Origin: a bacterium
GTDB lineage: Bacteria > Spirochaetota > JAHITG01
Direction of reading: 5' to 3'
Length of the DNA: 35,416 nucleotides
Assembly (NCBI GenBank): GCA_028711675.1
Contig: JAQTRT010000003.1
Span: forward strand, 1-35,416
A program made the translations under genes and the position numbers. The notes under the pieces were generated by a model. It did no database searches and had not been told where the DNA came from. It saw only the letters and a program-made list of their open reading frames with translations. Of this stretch, positions 19,541 to 28,498 are shown in pieces. Position 1 is the first letter of the stretch. Each line of letters begins with the position of its first letter.

Positions 19541-20032
19541 TTATTCATAGATCCAGTTCACGATCTTCCACACGCCGTTCTCTTTCTGCCAGTAAATTCT
19601 TTCCTTCCCCTGATAGTCCAGAGGTTTGTAAGAGAGGTTGACCGGCGAGGCAGAATAAGTGAACCGGTCTGTGCTGACCGCTGTCCCGCCTTTCACGTTC
19701 ACACTGAAATCAAGGATGGAGTAATTGATCTGCTCATACACCTTATACAGGAGCACAGTGTTCTTCTTCAGTTCGGACAGTTTAACTCCCGTATCGCTGC
19801 TGAATCCTTCCGAATAGTACAAAAAAGCCTTTTCCACATCCTTGTTCCTGATGGCTTCGCTGATGTTCTTCCGGAAACCGGAAAAATAATCAATGTCTTC
19901 CTTTGTATATTCGCCCTTGATGGTCATATCTCCGGTCTTTTCCTCCCGGCCGTTCATACCCGGCGGCGGAACGCATGCGATCATCGCCATCATCAACAGA
20001 AAGCTGGTTCTCCATAATTTTATCGGATTCAT
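19541..20032 (-). CDS. Small lipoprotein, possible NTF2/SnoaL-like domain
   Basis: ORF 19541..20077; better start ATG at 20032 (MNPIKLWRTSFLLMMAMIAC, lipobox) with SD AGGAGG upstream; C-terminus YWQKENGVWKIVNWIYE. Confidence 0.55.
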   Translation of the reverse strand: MNPIKLWRTSFLLMMAMIACVPPPGMNGREEKTGDMTIKGEYTKEDIDYFSGFRKNISEAIRNKDVEKAFLYYSEGFSSDTGVKLSELKKNTVLLYKVYEQINYSILDFSVNVKGGTAVSTDRFTYSASPVNLSYKPLDYQGKERIYWQKENGVWKIVNWIYE

Positions 20033-20076
20033 ATCTGATACCCTCCTGAAAATATATTTCTCGGACGATCTTCTCA

Positions 20077-20823
20077 TTATTTTTCCCAGAAGAAGGGGAA
20101 GAACCAGAACATATTCTGACCCCAGTAAAAACGCACACCTGCCTTTAACGTAAACTGCCTGAGCTTGATCTGATTCCGGTCAAAGGTATATTCCTCATCA
20201 AAACTGGAGTCACTTCCCTTTGAATCATCACCGTAATAATCGGGGATGTAATTCTTTCTTCTTTTTATACTGCCCCAAATATATTTTTCCTCGATAAAAA
20301 CGACCAGGGTATCGGTCAACCTGTACTCCAGGCCTCCCTGTTGAATGTAGCTGAGTCCCTGGTTATCCTCCATGACCGGCGAACCGGAATTAATCTGATA
20401 CCTGCTGAAAAGGCCTGTGAAACCCGCCCCGGCGCCGATATACGGGACCATGTCGCCGAAAAACCCGCTCTCAGCCATCCTGAAACCCGCTCCCAGGACG
20501 AGGTGCAATCCCAGGATCTCATGGATCACGTCTTCCCCTTCATACAGGTTATAACTGATGGATCCGTTCAGCCATATATTCTCAAAGATACGGTTCGCGG
20601 GCTTGATCTTTCCTGTCAGACGGATCCAGTCGATATCGTAGGAAGCTCCGTTATGAAGCCCCAGGTATCCGTCAGCCAGACCGCTGCTCACACCGCTGGC
20701 CAGGGACCATATGATCCTGGTCCGTGTATCCCCGAAATAGGAATCATTCTGAACCTAGAAATCATCGCCGCATAAACGGTTCAGGCCAAAAATCAGTAAA
20801 ATTAAAAAAATTTTCTTGATCAT
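20077..20823 (-). pseudogene. Outer-membrane beta-barrel protein interrupted by an in-frame TAG codon
   Basis: From ATG at 20823 the same frame reads MIKKIFLILLIFGLNRLCGDDF*VQNDSYFGDTRTRIIWSLASGVSSGLADGYLG..., continuing into ORF 20077..20691. TAG at 20757-20755. Body is barrel-like (VPYIGAGAGFTGLF, TLKAGVRFYWG). Confidence 0.75.
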
Positions 20824-20826
20824 AGT

Positions 20827-21522
20827 TTAAAATAAAGTAAAAATAAAACCAGCCATATAGCTTATCTCGTACTCTTTCTGATCTTTCACCTCATCGTCAT
20901 CGGAATTATCATCGGTATTTATTCTAATGCTGAAATTATACGTATAGTACCCGCCCAGGTCCAGGTACAGAAGATTCCTGATCAGCTCCAGTTCAACCCC
21001 GAAATTCAGATCCGCATGACCGCCGTCCCCGTTCAGTTCGGTGAAATACGTCATTCTCTTTTCATCCATGAAAATATGGGTATAATTGATGAACACGGGA
21101 CCGCCGCCGATCATGAGATACGGCATGATGCTCTCCACCAGGGGAAGGGACAGGGGAAACCGGGTCACAGCCCCCAGAAGGAACGCAGGCTGCTCTTTTT
21201 CCCTGTAAGCATCATAGGTCCGGTCATCGGTATATTCCTCTGCTTCGAACAGGCAGCTTATCTTAAACGCAAAACCAACCTGGTAATTCCTTGTCTCCTG
21301 GGCCAGGAGGAGCGATACGGAGAATTTCGAAAAATTATTACTGTCCTTGTAATTCAGATAATACACGCCGCCGTACTGAAATCCCAGGCCAAGATGGAAA
21401 TACACTTTTTTCAGCTCGTTTTTGTAATACTGTTCCGTGGCCGGTACCTTCTCCCAGTCATCGGAAGCCTGTATCTGGCCGCTGCACATAAAGATCATAA
21501 TAATAAAAACCAGCTTTTTCAT
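20827..21522 (-). CDS. Outer-membrane beta-barrel protein
   Basis: 231 aa; signal peptide MKKLVFIIMIFMCSGQIQA; alternating amphipathic strands, PYLMIGGGPVFINY, C-terminal ...ISYMAGFIFTLF with terminal aromatic. Confidence 0.6.
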   Translation of the reverse strand: MKKLVFIIMIFMCSGQIQASDDWEKVPATEQYYKNELKKVYFHLGLGFQYGGVYYLNYKDSNNFSKFSVSLLLAQETRNYQVGFAFKISCLFEAEEYTDDRTYDAYREKEQPAFLLGAVTRFPLSLPLVESIMPYLMIGGGPVFINYTHIFMDEKRMTYFTELNGDGGHADLNFGVELELIRNLLYLDLGGYYTYNFSIRINTDDNSDDDEVKDQKEYEISYMAGFIFTLF

Positions 21523-21525
21523 GAT

Positions 21526-22362
21526 TTACTGATTATTGTCCCCACGCTCATTTTCATCCCTGAAATTAACGTCGATATCGTAATTGACGGAACCGCTTGA
21601 GTTTCCGCTTCTGTCCACTGTGTATACAGCCAGTATTTTCCAGTAGGAACCATGGTTCCATGTAAGACTTTCGATCTCATCGGATGAAAAGAGGATCTTG
21701 ATGTAGATCAGATGACCATTGATAAAATCAACCACGCCTGTTCCCAGGGTAGGACCAGTCACAAATGAATCGCTCAGGCTCCGCATGGATATATTCACAT
21801 CGCACGCTTTAACGGAAAGATCCCGTACGATCTCCCTGCCATAGGCATCCAGGAACGTCAAACGGTAGAACCGTTCATAATAGAACGTGGCCGGATCATC
21901 TTTCACGACCAGGGTGCAGTCCGGAAAAACAAAGCCCGCCACTTTTTTTTCACCTGTGACATAGAAGTCCGCGATCTGGGGACTATCAAATTCCGCAGCG
22001 GGACGGTAGGGATTCCCCAGGCTGTTCTCTGCCAGATGGATGACAGGTTTACCTTCCGAGCTCCCGAAACCGGTGTTGGAACAGGAAGCCCACAGATCGA
22101 TGGATTTCGTATTATCCCAGGAAGCATAGCATTTGCTTTTCACCACGCCCACGATAAAAGGCTGATCAGGCAGGACCAGTAAATTTAAATTAATCAGGAA
22201 CGGAGATAATGACTGGATACTCAGGTAATCCGGCTGAACGGAAAAAGTATAATTCTCGTCCGAATCCTTTGTTTTAGGGGCAAAAGGATTATCCTGTCTG
22301 GTGCATCCTGCCAGGAGAACAAGAAGAAGAATAAAAATTTGGGCCTTTTTTATTTTCATCAT
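21526..22362 (-). CDS. Lipoprotein of unknown function
   Basis: ORF 21526..22410, but the first 16 codons overlap a consensus promoter; likely start at 22362 (MMKIKKAQIFILLLVLLAGC, lipobox LLAGC). Confidence 0.6.
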   Translation of the reverse strand: MMKIKKAQIFILLLVLLAGCTRQDNPFAPKTKDSDENYTFSVQPDYLSIQSLSPFLINLNLLVLPDQPFIVGVVKSKCYASWDNTKSIDLWASCSNTGFGSSEGKPVIHLAENSLGNPYRPAAEFDSPQIADFYVTGEKKVAGFVFPDCTLVVKDDPATFYYERFYRLTFLDAYGREIVRDLSVKACDVNISMRSLSDSFVTGPTLGTGVVDFINGHLIYIKILFSSDEIESLTWNHGSYWKILAVYTVDRSGNSSGSVNYDIDVNFRDENERGDNNQ

Positions 22363-22374
22363 ACTTGTGGAAAA

Positions 22375-22396
22375 AAAGGAGCCCGCGTGCTCCTTT
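22375..22396 (-). terminator. Terminator-like hairpin (fabD terminator and/or attenuator)
   Basis: Minus strand AAAGGAGC-ACGCGG-GCTCCTTT followed by TTTT: 8-bp stem plus U tract. Confidence 0.6.
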
Positions 22397-22401
22397 CCCT
22401 G

Positions 22402-22430
22402 ATTATACAAAAATTCTAAACCAATGTCAA
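22402..22430 (-). promoter_or_regulatory. Consensus sigma70-type promoter
   Basis: Minus strand TTGACA (22430-22425), 17-nt spacer, TATAAT (22407-22402). Confidence 0.75.
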
Positions 22431-22456
22431 TATTTTTACAAAAACAGAATATCTCT

Positions 22457-23383
22457 TTAAATGACCGGTTCTTTCAGGTCCCCGCTGTTCTGGAAGTTTC
22501 TTATACTCATGTCCTTATTGATATTTTTCATGAACCCGGAAAGGACCTTTCCAGGCCCCAGCTCGTAAAAGCCGGAGACTCCCAGGCTGATCAGATGCTG
22601 GACGGAATGTTTCCAGAGGACCGGCGAAACAAGCTGTTTGATCATAAGCTCTTTGATCTGGTCCAGGTCACGGACCTCTTTTCCCGTGACATTCATGACA
22701 ACAGGCATTGACGGCTGGTGCAGCACGGATCCCTCGATCGCTTTCTGCAGATCGTCCCTGGCATCGGCCATCAACGGGCTGTGAAAAGCTCCGCTGACCG
22801 GAAGGATGACAGCCCTGCGCGCGCCCTTGCTCTTTAAGACCTCCACTGCTCTTTCAATCCCCTTCTCTGTCCCGGAAATGACCAGCTGGCCGGGTGAATT
22901 GTAATTCACCGCTTTCACAAGGTCACCGGACCGGGTGATCTCCTGGCAGACATCCTCCACGACCTTGTCCTCAAGATTCAGGACCGCGGCCATGGTCCCG
23001 GGATTCTTCTCCGAGGCCCTGTTCATGGCTTCGCCTCTTACTTTAACCAGCCTGATCCCGGTGGAGAAATCGAATACGCCGGCTGAATAAAGGGCGCTGT
23101 ATTCTCCCAGGCTGAAGCCAGCCGTGCTGTCCGGTTTGAGCCCTTTCTCCTTTAAAAGATGGTCCAGGATACAGCTCACGGTAAAGATCCCGGGCTGTGT
23201 AAATTTAGTAAGCCTTAATTCCTCATCCGGGCCTTCGAAGCATACCTTTTTCAAGCCCGGGATGATCTCTTCCGCCTGATTAAAATACTGCCTGGCTGTA
23301 TCAAACTGTTCATACAGGTCCTTTCCCATACCGGGGTATTGAGAACCCTGGCCGGCGAATAAAAAAGCCTTTTTCCCGTTCAT
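22457..23383 (-). CDS. fabD: Malonyl-CoA:ACP transacylase
   Basis: ORF 22457..23413; start MNGKKAFLFAGQGSQYPGMGKDLY at 23383 with SD GGAGG; GFSLGEYSAL active-site motif, SGAFHSPLM. Confidence 0.96.
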   Translation of the reverse strand: MNGKKAFLFAGQGSQYPGMGKDLYEQFDTARQYFNQAEEIIPGLKKVCFEGPDEELRLTKFTQPGIFTVSCILDHLLKEKGLKPDSTAGFSLGEYSALYSAGVFDFSTGIRLVKVRGEAMNRASEKNPGTMAAVLNLEDKVVEDVCQEITRSGDLVKAVNYNSPGQLVISGTEKGIERAVEVLKSKGARRAVILPVSGAFHSPLMADARDDLQKAIEGSVLHQPSMPVVMNVTGKEVRDLDQIKELMIKQLVSPVLWKHSVQHLISLGVSGFYELGPGKVLSGFMKNINKDMSIRNFQNSGDLKEPVI

Positions 23384-23532
23384 CGGTAAAGCCTCCTGAG
23401 ACCGCAACGCCATTTTAATTTAAAATGAATCGAAACCGGTTGAAATAAAAAAACGGGCCTTCATGACCACCCGCATATTTGATTCGAACGTTTATTATAA
23501 AAATTATGTATTATGAATATGAAGTCAAGCTT

Positions 23533-24480
23533 TTATCGCACACCGCCAAATCTGAAGGAAGCGGAGAACTGATGGACCAGGCCCAGGTTAAAATTATAAT
23601 TCAAGGCATAATCAAAACTGAAGTCTTCTATCTCCATGCCCAATCCTGCCGAAACACCTTCTTTGTAACCTGTCCTGATCCGGAACATGTTCATGAAGAG
23701 ATACTCCAGACCTATGTTCAGCTCCGGGCTGTGTTCCCTGAAAAGGATCTGGCTGAAATCCAGGTTGATGAGAAGAGTATCATACAGCATGCGGTAACAA
23801 ACCCCGAGCTTGATCTTTAACGGGTACCATTCTCTCTCCGTCCCCAGCTTATTGCTGGGGGGAAGGATATTCTGCACGACCAGACCGAAGATAAAGTCCT
23901 TGAAGATCTTCGACGTCTTGATGGGTACGTATTTGGCCCCTATATCAAAAGCAATACCGTAGGAGGAGTAGGTATACATGGTATGCTTGATGAGTTTCAT
24001 GCTGATCCCCACATCCAGGAACTTTAAATGGCGGGAGCTGAACTTCTTGAGGTAATTGACCGGCGCACCGTACGAAATGATCACCATGGATTGCGTATCA
24101 CTGTATACACCCAGGTCTTCCTGGAGCGGACCGGTACCCACAATGTCGCCTGTGGAAAGATAGATCATACCTACCCCGAATACACCGATGCCGTAGAAAG
24201 GCAGGGCATATCCGCCGAACCAGTATGTGCTGCTCTCATACAGTTTTTCATACATGGCATAGACCTGCTGTTTGTTCAGACGGCCCAGACCAGCCGGATT
24301 CCAGTAAAGGGATGTGATCTCATCAGAAAGGGCTGTATATGCAGATCCCAATCCCATGGCCCTGGTGCCTGCCATATAGTTCAGGATAGGAAGCGTGACT
24401 CCGCCCTCTCCCAATTCTTCAGCCCAGATATCTCCTGTTAAAAGGAGCATCATAATGGCAATCAGTATCATTATTCTCAT
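23533..24480 (-). CDS. PorV/PorQ-family (UPF0164-like) outer membrane protein
   Basis: 315 aa; signal peptide; NYMAGTRAMGLGSAYTALSDEITSLYWNPAGLGRL signature. Confidence 0.85.
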   Translation of the reverse strand: MRIMILIAIMMLLLTGDIWAEELGEGGVTLPILNYMAGTRAMGLGSAYTALSDEITSLYWNPAGLGRLNKQQVYAMYEKLYESSTYWFGGYALPFYGIGVFGVGMIYLSTGDIVGTGPLQEDLGVYSDTQSMVIISYGAPVNYLKKFSSRHLKFLDVGISMKLIKHTMYTYSSYGIAFDIGAKYVPIKTSKIFKDFIFGLVVQNILPPSNKLGTEREWYPLKIKLGVCYRMLYDTLLINLDFSQILFREHSPELNIGLEYLFMNMFRIRTGYKEGVSAGLGMEIEDFSFDYALNYNFNLGLVHQFSASFRFGGVR

Positions 24481-24739
24481 ATCTTATCAATAATACAGCA
24501 ATATTCATGCCAAATAACAGGGTAAAATCATCTTTATTCCCCGGTTAATTTGGAAAAATTCTGATATATCCCCCTTCTCATCTTCACTAAAATGTATAAT
24601 AATTATACAGATTGGCCCGGGATATATTCCCGCTCTGTATTCAGTTTATCGACTAAAAGCGGATGATTTTATGAAAAATTTATGAGATTATTTTATTTAT
24701 CCAGCCGAAATAGAACATAACAGGCTAAGGAAAAATTAT

Positions 24740-24767
24740 TTGACAAAAATATTAAATTTGATATTAT
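24740..24767 (+). promoter_or_regulatory. Sigma70-type promoter
   Basis: TTGACA (24740-24745), 16-nt spacer, TATTAT (24762-24767), upstream of the 24807 operon. Confidence 0.6.
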
Positions 24768-24806
24768 CAATATCAGGGACCAACCAATCAATACAGGGAG
24801 AATAAA

Positions 24807-26573
24807 ATGAATAATAATCTAAAAACCATATTTATCGTCCCATCCCTTCTTTTATTCCTCGTTTCAGCCCAGGCAGCCACGGAGTATTCGCCAAGGAAAC
24901 TGGCTGTTGGCAATATTTCGGATGATATCTATGACACATATGACTTTATCACAACCAGACCTGATCTGTTGACCCGCGTGGATAAAGGCGAGATACTGGT
25001 CTATCCCGATGAACTGGTTAAAGATATCTCCAGCCTGGTCAATATGCTCAATGACAATCCGGAAAGAAATTTTAACAACCGGCTGGGATTCGTTTATAAC
25101 ATGAGAGCCGTGGCTTTCGGCCTTCATCTTAAGAATGAATATTCCAGGCTCTTTTCCTCCAGCCCTTATCATGATTCCTCTCTTTCCTATTCCGACATCG
25201 ACCTGGACGGTATCACGGCAGAGGCCAACGAAGCCATGAGTACCATGAACCACAGCGGTTCCAATTACACAGGGGTCGAGAATCTCGATTATGGCATAAG
25301 CTTTGCCCTGCCTCTCAACAACATGTATCTCGGTGTCTCGTATCAAAAAATCGGGGATGACACAGTCAGCCTGTCCAGCGAAAATTATGAAAGATACCAT
25401 AATAATTACGGGTCCAGCATCATCAGTTCCAAGACCAATTATTCCATCAATAACCAGAGCAAGGACAGTCTCTCCCAGGATATTTTCATACTTAATTTCG
25501 GGATAAACAAGACACCTGTCTCATCCGGCAGCAACATCATTTCCCCGAAAGAGCCTTTCTTCCTGCTCCAGACCAAGTTCATCATCCAGTCGGAAAGACT
25601 GGTCCAGAAGAACAAAAAAAGGACTGTTTATGACCAGGATCCCGGGATACAGATCTCCTCTACAAAAATGAACAAAACAATTCAGGAGGACAGCGGCAGT
25701 AAACCTTACATGGAATGGGACAAGACCACTGAACAATATATTCTTCAGACCGAGCCGCGTTTCACATTCAAGGCCAATCCTGATCTTAAATATAATATCC
25801 AGGCCAAGTTCGGAATCGGATTCTCCGGCTCCTATACCAACCAGGAAAAGACCATTGACTCGGATGTGGAATACGCCACAGACCCTCTGGCCAAATTCCA
25901 GGATACCCGATCCTCGTATGACGAACGGATCAGCACCTATAAAGGCGACGTGAGCTACCTCATGTACGGCCTGAGGATCGAACAGGTCTTTAAACCGAAA
26001 TATTTCATCGTAGGCATTGCCCTGGACGCCACCATTGAACATAATACTCTGAGCCAGTCCGGCCGCCAAACGCATGTTAAAAAAGTAAAGTATGAGACCT
26101 CCACCAATTATACGTGCCAGAGCCCGGCCTTTTCCGGGATCCCGGAACAGTATATTCTGACCCAGTATCCTGATACCAAAGTATCTGTGGAGACAAAAGA
26201 GATCACAGCCACCATATCCATGCCCGCTGGTTTCGAATTCGACGTGCTCAGCTGGCTGAAGATGCGGATAGGTTATACGTTCACCCTGACAAGCAGCGCC
26301 GTCAGGACCACTACGATCACAACGAACGGCGGCCAGACCACGACCACCACGTCCTTTGAGGACCCGTCCACCCCCACCCAAATCACATACAGCGGCACAG
26401 GTTATTCGGAGACCACGGATGTCGATTATTCCACTTCCTACGCCTATACCAGCATACTCTCTTCCGGATTCGAGATCATCCTTTCCCCAAAAACAGTGAT
26501 GAACCTTTCCGGCCAGTATAATATCACAGGCCAGAACGGTATTTTCCTCGCTGAAACAAAGTTTAAATTTTAA
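24807..26573 (+). CDS. Secreted beta-barrel-like outer membrane protein, Ser/Thr rich
   Basis: 588 aa; signal peptide ending SAQA-A; alternating strand pattern through to a C-terminal ETKFKF strand; SD agggag upstream. Confidence 0.6.
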   Translation: MNNNLKTIFIVPSLLLFLVSAQAATEYSPRKLAVGNISDDIYDTYDFITTRPDLLTRVDKGEILVYPDELVKDISSLVNMLNDNPERNFNNRLGFVYNMRAVAFGLHLKNEYSRLFSSSPYHDSSLSYSDIDLDGITAEANEAMSTMNHSGSNYTGVENLDYGISFALPLNNMYLGVSYQKIGDDTVSLSSENYERYHNNYGSSIISSKTNYSINNQSKDSLSQDIFILNFGINKTPVSSGSNIISPKEPFFLLQTKFIIQSERLVQKNKKRTVYDQDPGIQISSTKMNKTIQEDSGSKPYMEWDKTTEQYILQTEPRFTFKANPDLKYNIQAKFGIGFSGSYTNQEKTIDSDVEYATDPLAKFQDTRSSYDERISTYKGDVSYLMYGLRIEQVFKPKYFIVGIALDATIEHNTLSQSGRQTHVKKVKYETSTNYTCQSPAFSGIPEQYILTQYPDTKVSVETKEITATISMPAGFEFDVLSWLKMRIGYTFTLTSSAVRTTTITTNGGQTTTTTSFEDPSTPTQITYSGTGYSETTDVDYSTSYAYTSILSSGFEIILSPKTVMNLSGQYNITGQNGIFLAETKFKF

Positions 26574-26585
26574 AGAGGTTGACCC

Positions 26586-27308
26586 ATGTATAAAAAAACA
26601 GTATATGCTCTTTTTATCTCTTTTATGATCATGTACGGATGTTCCACGGAAATCACGGAAGATTCCATCCTGCCTGTGGCGCCCTCCAAATCCAATTATT
26701 CCACTGACACCAATGCCCCTGCTAACCCGTACATCATCCCCGAGTTCTGCGGCACGTACGCTAGCCTGAAATCCACCATCAGCTGGGTAAATGATGATAC
26801 GGCTCTGTCGTTCGATGTTTACCGGAACAACGTGAAGATCGCGTCCATCAATAAAAAGACCACACCTCCTGAGAAGATTTGCATTATACCTCCCTTTACT
26901 TTTATATACTGTTATTTTTACGAAGATACTGCGCCGGCTGACGGGACTTACAACTATAGCGTGAAAGCCATCGGTACAAGCGGCAAGACCAACGCGAACA
27001 CATCCCTTATCCCCATTGCCTGTTCCAACCATAGCGTGAAAGGGAATCTGGCCGGGACATATTATACGACAGGTTACCACTGCCAGAAGATCTATATCGG
27101 GAACGCCTCTCTTATCGCCACCAATCTCTTAGGTACGGACAAGGTTGCATACACACGCACGGACGCGAACGGGAATTTCTCAATAACCAGCCTGCCTGAA
27201 GGGCACTATACGCTCTATTTTTCGCACCCCGCTTATCCCCAGAAGATTGTAAATAATATACTCATTACGAACAATATAACCACGTCCACCAGCATTATAT
27301 ACCCCTGA
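26586..27308 (+). CDS. Lipoprotein with Fn3-like and carboxypeptidase-regulatory-like domains
   Basis: 240 aa; lipobox MIMYGC; STISWVNDDTALSFDVYRNNVKI...DGTYNYSVKAIG (Fn3-like); YTRTDANGNFSITSLPEGHYTLYFSHPAY (CarboxypepD_reg-like). SD agagg upstream. Confidence 0.65.
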   Translation: MYKKTVYALFISFMIMYGCSTEITEDSILPVAPSKSNYSTDTNAPANPYIIPEFCGTYASLKSTISWVNDDTALSFDVYRNNVKIASINKKTTPPEKICIIPPFTFIYCYFYEDTAPADGTYNYSVKAIGTSGKTNANTSLIPIACSNHSVKGNLAGTYYTTGYHCQKIYIGNASLIATNLLGTDKVAYTRTDANGNFSITSLPEGHYTLYFSHPAYPQKIVNNILITNNITTSTSIIYP

Positions 27309-27312
27309 TATC

Positions 27313-28221
27313 ATGAACAGAAAAAGAATATATTACATCCTGATCTTTCTATCTGTTTTTCTTCTTTTCTTCAACGGATGGGTGGAAGACAAAGTCTTTG
27401 AACTGGAACTGAAGCCCAGGCTGAACAAGCCGTTTCTCCCTGTGGACGAAAATTATGGTATGCTCCAGGCCCGGTACAGCGAACTCCTCCTGGAAAAAGG
27501 CAGGTTCGATGCTCTCCTGGAAGGGACCCTCGCTCTCTCCAACCTTTACCTGAACAAGGAAGCCTGCAGCCAGTATACTAATGCGTATTCCTCCTACTCC
27601 CGGAAGCTCACGGACATGAAAAGCGGTCTTGAACCCTTCAGGAACGCCAATGAAGCAGCATATCAGGAAGTACAGGTCCTCCTGGGTGACGCTAAAGCCT
27701 CCATGGAAAAAGGGACCGATCTGTTCAGCGCATTCCAGAGCATCGAAGGGAAGAAACACCTTTATGCCGAATGGGCGTCTACCACGGAATCGCATGTCCA
27801 GGCCCTGACAGAGGAACTTTCTTTAAAAAATGAAGAGGTCCGGGTCCGGATGAAGCCTAAAAGTTTCTCAGCTCTGACCGCATTATTATCTAAAGTAAAA
27901 GGAACCGGGAATAAACCTGTCACGCCCCTGAGCATAAAACCCGAAGAGATCATCGAAGCCATGAACGTCCAAGAAAGGCCCCAGAACAGAAAGGAATCCA
28001 TGAACCTGTATACGGAAGGGACAAAACTGATGGAAGCCGGGGCTGTGGACGAGGCCATGAAAAAATTCAAGCAATCTGTTGAACTGGACAAGAACAATTA
28101 CAAGGCCATGCAGTCCATCGCCGAGGTATATATCGTGAACAAAGAGTTCAACAGCGCCATCAGGATCATCAATACAGCCATCGATGTCTATAAGAAAAAC
28201 AATAATCTCCAGGCCCGGTAA
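27313..28221 (+). CDS. Membrane-anchored coiled-coil/TPR protein
   Basis: 302 aa; N-terminal hydrophobic anchor; C-terminal TPR pair KLMEAGAVDEAMKKFKQSVELDKNNYKAMQSIAEVYIVNKEFNSAIRIINTAID. Confidence 0.6.
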   Translation: MNRKRIYYILIFLSVFLLFFNGWVEDKVFELELKPRLNKPFLPVDENYGMLQARYSELLLEKGRFDALLEGTLALSNLYLNKEACSQYTNAYSSYSRKLTDMKSGLEPFRNANEAAYQEVQVLLGDAKASMEKGTDLFSAFQSIEGKKHLYAEWASTTESHVQALTEELSLKNEEVRVRMKPKSFSALTALLSKVKGTGNKPVTPLSIKPEEIIEAMNVQERPQNRKESMNLYTEGTKLMEAGAVDEAMKKFKQSVELDKNNYKAMQSIAEVYIVNKEFNSAIRIINTAIDVYKKNNNLQAR

Positions 28222-28243
28222 AAGACAATCCCCAAAAAAAATC

Positions 28244-28271
28244 TTGACTAATTAATTAAAGGATATATAAT
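28244..28271 (+). promoter_or_regulatory. Sigma70-type promoter for rpmB
   Basis: TTGACT (28244-28249), 16-nt spacer, TATAAT (28266-28271). Confidence 0.7.
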
Positions 28272-28309
28272 TACATATTTAATTCCGACGGAGAAAAGAG
28301 GACAAGATC

Positions 28310-28498
28310 ATGGCGAAATGTGCGATTTGCGGAAAAAAACCGGTGTACGGCAATAATGTGAGCCACTCCAACCTGAAGACAAGAAGGGTCTGGCAGCCTA
28401 ATACACATAAGATGCGGATCATCATCGATGGTAAGCCGGCCCGGGTGAATGTCTGTGCTCAGTGCATCAAGTCCGGTAAAGTACAAAAAGCTATTTAG
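28310..28498 (+). CDS. rpmB: 50S ribosomal protein L28
   Basis: 62 aa; MAKCAICGKKPVYGNNVSHSNLKTRRVWQPNTHKMRI; C-x2-C...C-x2-C (zinc-binding form). Confidence 0.97.
   Translation: MAKCAICGKKPVYGNNVSHSNLKTRRVWQPNTHKMRIIIDGKPARVNVCAQCIKSGKVQKAI

Noticed and set aside
20077-20823. Genome-wide amber recoding
   Set aside because: TAG is the natural terminator of eno (11063-11065), rpmB and the UPF0182 gene in this window.
11694-24480. Type IX secretion system suggested by PorV-like proteins
   Set aside because: No SprA/PorK/L/M/N-like proteins or T9SS C-terminal signals recognised; PorV/UPF0164-like proteins occur widely outside T9SS.
25521-27080. 519-aa antisense ORF spanning two + strand genes
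   Set aside because: The sense genes have a signal peptide, lipobox and ribosome-binding sites, while the antisense product is G/R-rich and lacks recognisable motifs; most likely a codon-usage shadow ORF.
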